Source: Pseudomonadota bacterium
GTDB taxonomy: Bacteria; Pseudomonadota; Gammaproteobacteria; Pseudomonadales; Azotimanducaceae
Direction of reading: 5' to 3'
Assembly (NCBI GenBank): GCA_022571415.1
Contig: JACZXW010000008.1
Coordinates: 1 to 48,514 of the forward strand
Length of the DNA stretch: 48,514 nucleotides
Below the pieces are notes generated by a model. That model did no database searches, had not been told where the DNA came from, and saw nothing but the letters and a program-made list of their open reading frames with translations. Positions 45,007 to 48,514 of this stretch are shown piece by piece. The position numbers and the translations under genes are program-made. Position 1 is the first letter of the stretch. Every line of letters begins with the position of its first letter.

Positions 45007-45573
45007 CTAGTTACCGCTTTGCCCTGTGTAACTGAATTCGATCTCGCCTTCGAGATAGCCTTCAATCGGTTGTTGTCCAAAGTTTACGGCGCGGCCAACT
45101 GCCAGTGCTTCATCCATGGGTATGCCCTTGTATTTGACGAGATAGGCAACCCAGAGATGGGTGGCGCGTCTTGCGCTGTTGCAGTGAAGCAAGACCTTGC
45201 CTTTACTTTGTTCAAGTGCATTAGCGAAGGAAGCAAGGGTTGCCGGGCTATAGGGGTTTTTCTCACCGCCGGACGGGATACGGATGTAGCTCAGCCCGAG
45301 ATCTTCCAGTATCTTTTTTTCATCGATCGGAGTGGACTTATGGTTGTTCATTTCCTCGTCGGTACGAAGATTAATGACGGTGGTTAACCCTTCGGCCTTG
45401 AGTTTACGCAGTGCATCTTCCACCAGCGGTTGGCCTGCGATGTACAGGTTGCCAGATATTGCAATTCCGCCGCGATATTCCTTGGTGTCCAGCATCTGCG
45501 GCATTGGCACATCCGCAAACAGAGGTGACCCTATTGTGATTGTCAGGATGAAACCTGCTATATGGTATTTCAT
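45007..45573 (-). CDS. Exported dual-specificity-phosphatase-like protein
   Basis: 188 aa with a signal peptide (GFILTITIGSPLFA, cut before DVP). GNLYIAGQP and VINLRTDEE, then LLHCNSARRAT, match the DUF442/DSP-like group with a C-x4-R type P-loop (Cys and second Arg of CNSARR). Such proteins are found as phosphatases or in sulfide-related fusions; activity here is not proven. It follows the MFS gene after 6 bp on the same strand. Confidence 0.8.
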   Translation of the reverse strand: MKYHIAGFILTITIGSPLFADVPMPQMLDTKEYRGGIAISGNLYIAGQPLVEDALRKLKAEGLTTVINLRTDEEMNNHKSTPIDEKKILEDLGLSYIRIPSGGEKNPYSPATLASFANALEQSKGKVLLHCNSARRATHLWVAYLVKYKGIPMDEALAVGRAVNFGQQPIEGYLEGEIEFSYTGQSGN

Positions 45574-45579
45574 TTTTTG

Positions 45580-46791
45580 CTACTCCCGGTGAAAGGTTAT
45601 TGAGCCCCGCTTGAATGCGTTCACGGCGGCCAGCAGTCCAATTGTATAGAGGAATGCGCCGAGGATGAACGCCAAATCCGGAATATCCAGCAGTTCGTAG
45701 CCCGTCCAGCCGATGACCGGACCGAATGCTGCGCCCAGATCGGAAGCCGTGGCGTAGCGGGCATAGAGTCTTGAACCCAGGCGACTGGCTTCAGCCGATA
45801 CGACGGTGGCCAGTGCCGTACCACACATAAAAAAGACAATGATACCCACAGCCAATGCTGCAAGGCTGTTACTCATGCTAAGTAACAGCATGACGGATAG
45901 GCCAAGGAAGAAGCACAGAGGCGCACCGATGTGCAGTCCGGCGCGGTCCATCAGTGCGCCGTAAATGGGTGCGCCAAGGGTATCGAGAATCCAGCGACAA
46001 CCGAGCAGCAAGCCATTGAGTGTTGCGATGCCGATTACGATTCCGAAAAAGTCGACTTCATGCCCATAACGGCCAAGCAGAATAAAGCCAAGCGTGGACA
46101 TGAGCAATCCCGGGCCGACGCTGCCGATGCAGAAGCCACAGGTCAACAGGGCAAGGTGGGTCGATCTTGACCGGTTATCTTTCCATTGGGTGTGGTGAGC
46201 CCCTGCGGATTGAATACCGCTGGATAAGGCAAATGGAATGGCAACAAATGAACACAGGCAAAACACGACCATTGTGGTAGTGAAGCCAAACACATCGAAC
46301 AGGATTCCGCCCAGCACGATTCCCACGACGCTGCCGATTCGGGAAATACCATTGTAAAACCCCATCATCTGGCCGAGATCCCGGGGTTCACTGGTCGAGG
46401 CCACCCCCATGACGCTGATATGTCGGATAAATGACCAGCACAGGCCCCACAGACAACGGGCGACCAGCAGGATGAGGAAAGAAGAAACGAACGAATAGAC
46501 AGCGGTGAGCAAGGCGCCCAGAGCCAGGCTCGCGGCCAGCATCAGGTGCGCGGGGTACTGACCCATCATGCGTTCCGCCAGGTGATTGGTGAACAGTCGA
46601 ATCCAGCGATTGGCGGAGAGTAAGATACCCACCTGGATGGGCAGGAGGCCAATTTCCTGGAAGTAAAGCGGTAACAGGGCGTACAGCGCCTGATCGCCCA
46701 GCAAGGACAGTGCCGTGGCAGTCGCCGTAAAAACAGTGGTGCGGGATGGTCGCCTGAGCAATGTTCTTAAAAACCCCGGGTTTGAAGGCAT
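45580..46791 (-). CDS. Major facilitator superfamily transporter
   Basis: 403 aa with about 12 hydrophobic segments and a central hydrophilic loop (QWKDNRSRSTHL), the MFS pattern. ALLPLYFQEIGLLPIQVGIL is the first helix pair. The motif-A region between helices 2 and 3 reads HLAERMMGQ, only partly like the consensus. Substrate and direction cannot be told. Between an aminotransferase and a small phosphatase-like protein, all in one direction with short gaps, so probably one operon. Confidence 0.9.
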   Translation of the reverse strand: MPSNPGFLRTLLRRPSRTTVFTATATALSLLGDQALYALLPLYFQEIGLLPIQVGILLSANRWIRLFTNHLAERMMGQYPAHLMLAASLALGALLTAVYSFVSSFLILLVARCLWGLCWSFIRHISVMGVASTSEPRDLGQMMGFYNGISRIGSVVGIVLGGILFDVFGFTTTMVVFCLCSFVAIPFALSSGIQSAGAHHTQWKDNRSRSTHLALLTCGFCIGSVGPGLLMSTLGFILLGRYGHEVDFFGIVIGIATLNGLLLGCRWILDTLGAPIYGALMDRAGLHIGAPLCFFLGLSVMLLLSMSNSLAALAVGIIVFFMCGTALATVVSAEASRLGSRLYARYATASDLGAAFGPVIGWTGYELLDIPDLAFILGAFLYTIGLLAAVNAFKRGSITFHRE

Positions 46792-46809
46792 TGAGCGCCT
46801 CCATGGATG

Positions 46810-47985
46810 TTAGCCGACAAATTTCTTGATTCTGTCGAATGCTTCCTCTAGTTCCTTGACTGAATGCGTAAGAGACAGGCGCACAAAGTTTTTAGTGATT
46901 GCGCCGAAACCTTCGCCTGGCAGCACCGAGACACCCTGTTCATGCAACAGACCCTGAGCGAACTTGAGTCCGTCCGCTGCGACCCCGGAGACATCGACCA
47001 TCAGGAACATACCTGCCTCCGGCTTATGGCATTGCAGGCTGTCAATCTGCTCGATGCGCGCGCAGGCATAGTCACGTCTCGCCTTGTATTCGCGGGTAAT
47101 GGATTGAATGTATTCGCCGTCATTCTGCATGGCAAACGCTGCGGCGTCCTGGATAAACTGGCTGCAGCCAAATATGGTCGCGGAAGTAAAATTCAGCAGT
47201 TTTGCAACCACGTTCACCGGAGCGACCGTCCAGCCCAGCCGCCAGCCGGTCATGGCATGAGATTTTGAAAGCCCATCGATGACGATAACGTTTTCCAGGC
47301 TGGCAGCGGCGGTCCTTGCAGAAATGTGTTTTCGCTCAAAAGTAATCATCGAGTACACCTCATCGCATATCAGCCAGACGTTGTTTTCAAGGCAGAAGTT
47401 GGCCAGATAGCGCAGCTGATCTCCCGGTATCATGTTGCCTGCAGGGTTACCGGGTGTGTTCAGCAGCAGGGCTTTGGTTTTACCGGTTACGGCGCGTTCG
47501 ATCGCGGCTGCATCGAGGGCGAACCCGTCTTCGGCTTTGCCTGGAACCTTGACGATTTGAACACCGATAGCCTGGAATATCCCCTGGTAGCCGATGTAGG
47601 TGGGTTCTGCGACGATGAGTTCATCATCGGCATCAAGCAGGCAGGATAGTACGCTGTAAACCGCATTGGTGGCGCCGGGAAAGATAATGACTTCGTCGGT
47701 TGTGGTGAGCTTGCCGCTTGACTGGGTCTCAATGTCTGCGATCGTCTGGCGCAGATTCAGCTCACCCATGCCGGGAGAATAATGGGTACGACCACGATAC
47801 AAGCTGGTGACGGCGTGTTCGATGATTCGTTCTATCGTGGCGAGATCCGGGTCTCCCACGGACATCATGATAATGTCTTCGCCGTCAGCCAGGCGCTGCA
47901 TCGCCAGCGTATGGACCTGACACAGGTCAGTACCGGTTGCTTCAAGCCGGCCGGCGGCGAGACTGAATCTTGGCTCGAAACTCAT
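46810..47985 (-). CDS. Class I/II PLP-dependent aminotransferase
   Basis: 391 aa, fold-type I. Family motifs: SVGDPDLAT near the N-terminus, YSPGMGELNLR, FPGATNAVYSVL, LNTPGNPAGNM (PLP-contacting Asn), CDEVYSMI (Asp binding the pyridine N, Tyr) and the PLP lysine in GLSKSHAMTGWRLGW, about residue 233. Substrate unknown; it resembles the aspartate/arginine-pyruvate type group. Follows the acyl-CoA synthetase after 3 bp. Confidence 0.93.
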   Translation of the reverse strand: MSFEPRFSLAAGRLEATGTDLCQVHTLAMQRLADGEDIIMMSVGDPDLATIERIIEHAVTSLYRGRTHYSPGMGELNLRQTIADIETQSSGKLTTTDEVIIFPGATNAVYSVLSCLLDADDELIVAEPTYIGYQGIFQAIGVQIVKVPGKAEDGFALDAAAIERAVTGKTKALLLNTPGNPAGNMIPGDQLRYLANFCLENNVWLICDEVYSMITFERKHISARTAAASLENVIVIDGLSKSHAMTGWRLGWTVAPVNVVAKLLNFTSATIFGCSQFIQDAAAFAMQNDGEYIQSITREYKARRDYACARIEQIDSLQCHKPEAGMFLMVDVSGVAADGLKFAQGLLHEQGVSVLPGEGFGAITKNFVRLSLTHSVKELEEAFDRIKKFVG

Positions 47986-47988
47986 GCG

Positions 47989-48514
47989 CTAGACTTTCCT
48001 GTCCTGGATTTCCCTTAACGCCAGTTCACGCAGCTCACGTTTGTTTATTTTTCCGGAAGCGATCCTTGGCAGAGATTCGGTAACGATTTTGAAGTAGCGA
48101 GGAATTTTGAATCTTGCCACTCGTGCCTTAAGAAAGGCACGCAGATCATCCAGGTCAATGGCAGCGGGGCAATAGATTGTGGCGCCAACCTCTTCTCCCA
48201 GTCGCTCATCGGGTACGGCATACACGGTCGCTTCGAGAATATCCTCATGCTCGAGCAAGGCGGCTTCCACTTCAGCGCAGCCGATATTTTCGCCGCCACG
48301 AATCACCAGATCCTTGATGCGGTCCACGATGTACAGGTATCCATCATCGTCAATATAGGCGACGTCTCCGGTTTTAAGCCAACCGTCGCAAAAAGACTCT
48401 TTGTTGGCTTCCGGGTGTCGCCAGTAACCCTGTATGACTGTCGTGCCGCGTACGCGCAGTTCGCCGCGTTCTCCCTGGGGTAGTTCATTACCCTGCTCAT
48501 CAAAAGTCGCGAGG
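47989..48514 (-). CDS. Acyl-CoA synthetase (AMP-binding), N-terminus beyond window edge
   Basis: The frame is open from the right edge to the TAG at 47989-47991 (174 residues visible). It shows the C-terminal half of an adenylate-forming enzyme: GERGELRVRG, GYWRHPEAN, DGWLKTGDVAYIDDDGYLY, the hinge DRIKDLVIRGGENI, and the catalytic Lys near the end in ASGKINKREL. Such enzymes activate a carboxylate to an acyl-CoA with ATP. An internal GTG at 48325-48327 is not the start. Substrate unknown. Confidence 0.9.
   Translation of the reverse strand, partial: LATFDEQGNELPQGERGELRVRGTTVIQGYWRHPEANKESFCDGWLKTGDVAYIDDDGYLYIVDRIKDLVIRGGENIGCAEVEAALLEHEDILEATVYAVPDERLGEEVGATIYCPAAIDLDDLRAFLKARVARFKIPRYFKIVTESLPRIASGKINKRELRELALREIQDRKV

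Overview
The window reads as chromosomal DNA of a free-living gammaproteobacterium, probably marine. The conserved blocks yoaA-tsaB, map-glnD-dapD-dapE and rpsB-tsf-pyrH-frr-cdsA-dxr-rseP-bamA-skp-lpxD-fabZ-lpxB-rnhB are typical of that class. The outer-membrane genes (gspC/D/N, bamA, skp, lpxD, lpxB) show a lipid-A-bearing Gram-negative. I cannot name a genus.

Layout. 1-3880: an edge-truncated mobA diverges from a yoaA-tsaB-rsmJ operon. 3874-15927 (all minus): map-glnD-dapD-dapE, then a partial type II secretion set gspN-gspC-gspD, then plsB. 15928-16316: a leader region with a REP-like inverted repeat, a sigma70-type promoter and the S2 autoregulatory leader. 16317-29276 (all plus): translation and envelope genes. 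Two genes usually found in this run are absent: uppS (between frr and cdsA) and lpxA (between fabZ and lpxB). A 21-bp tandem array lies between bamA and skp.

29295-35412 is the most interesting part. On the plus strand lie an SBP56-family methanethiol oxidase candidate (mtoX), a SCO1/SenC protein, a RidA-family protein and a metallo-beta-lactamase-fold hydrolase. Divergent on the minus strand lie a MauG/cytochrome c peroxidase-like di-haem protein, a CheY-like response regulator, a glutathione S-transferase and a redoxin. The redoxin's first active-site cysteine codon is an in-frame TGA. The reading frame is intact on both sides, a strong ribosome binding site precedes the start, and a SECIS-like hairpin follows the TGA at bacterial spacing. 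I read it as an unannotated selenoprotein with a Sec-x-x-Cys centre. mtoX, SCO and MauG genes are known neighbours in methanethiol oxidisers; that reaction makes H2S, formaldehyde and H2O2, so a peroxide or thiol-disulfide selenoenzyme nearby is plausible.

35409-48514 is accessory. asnS is followed by a catabolic gene set: a CYP153-like P450, a frameshifted serine hydrolase, two Baeyer-Villiger-type monooxygenases, a MaoC-like hydratase, an exported haloalkane dehalogenase, a small exported phosphatase-like protein, an MFS transporter, an aminotransferase and an edge-truncated acyl-CoA synthetase. Short inverted-repeat elements lie at 11195-11323 and 36925-37037. I saw no tRNA, rRNA, CRISPR array, transposase or prophage gene.
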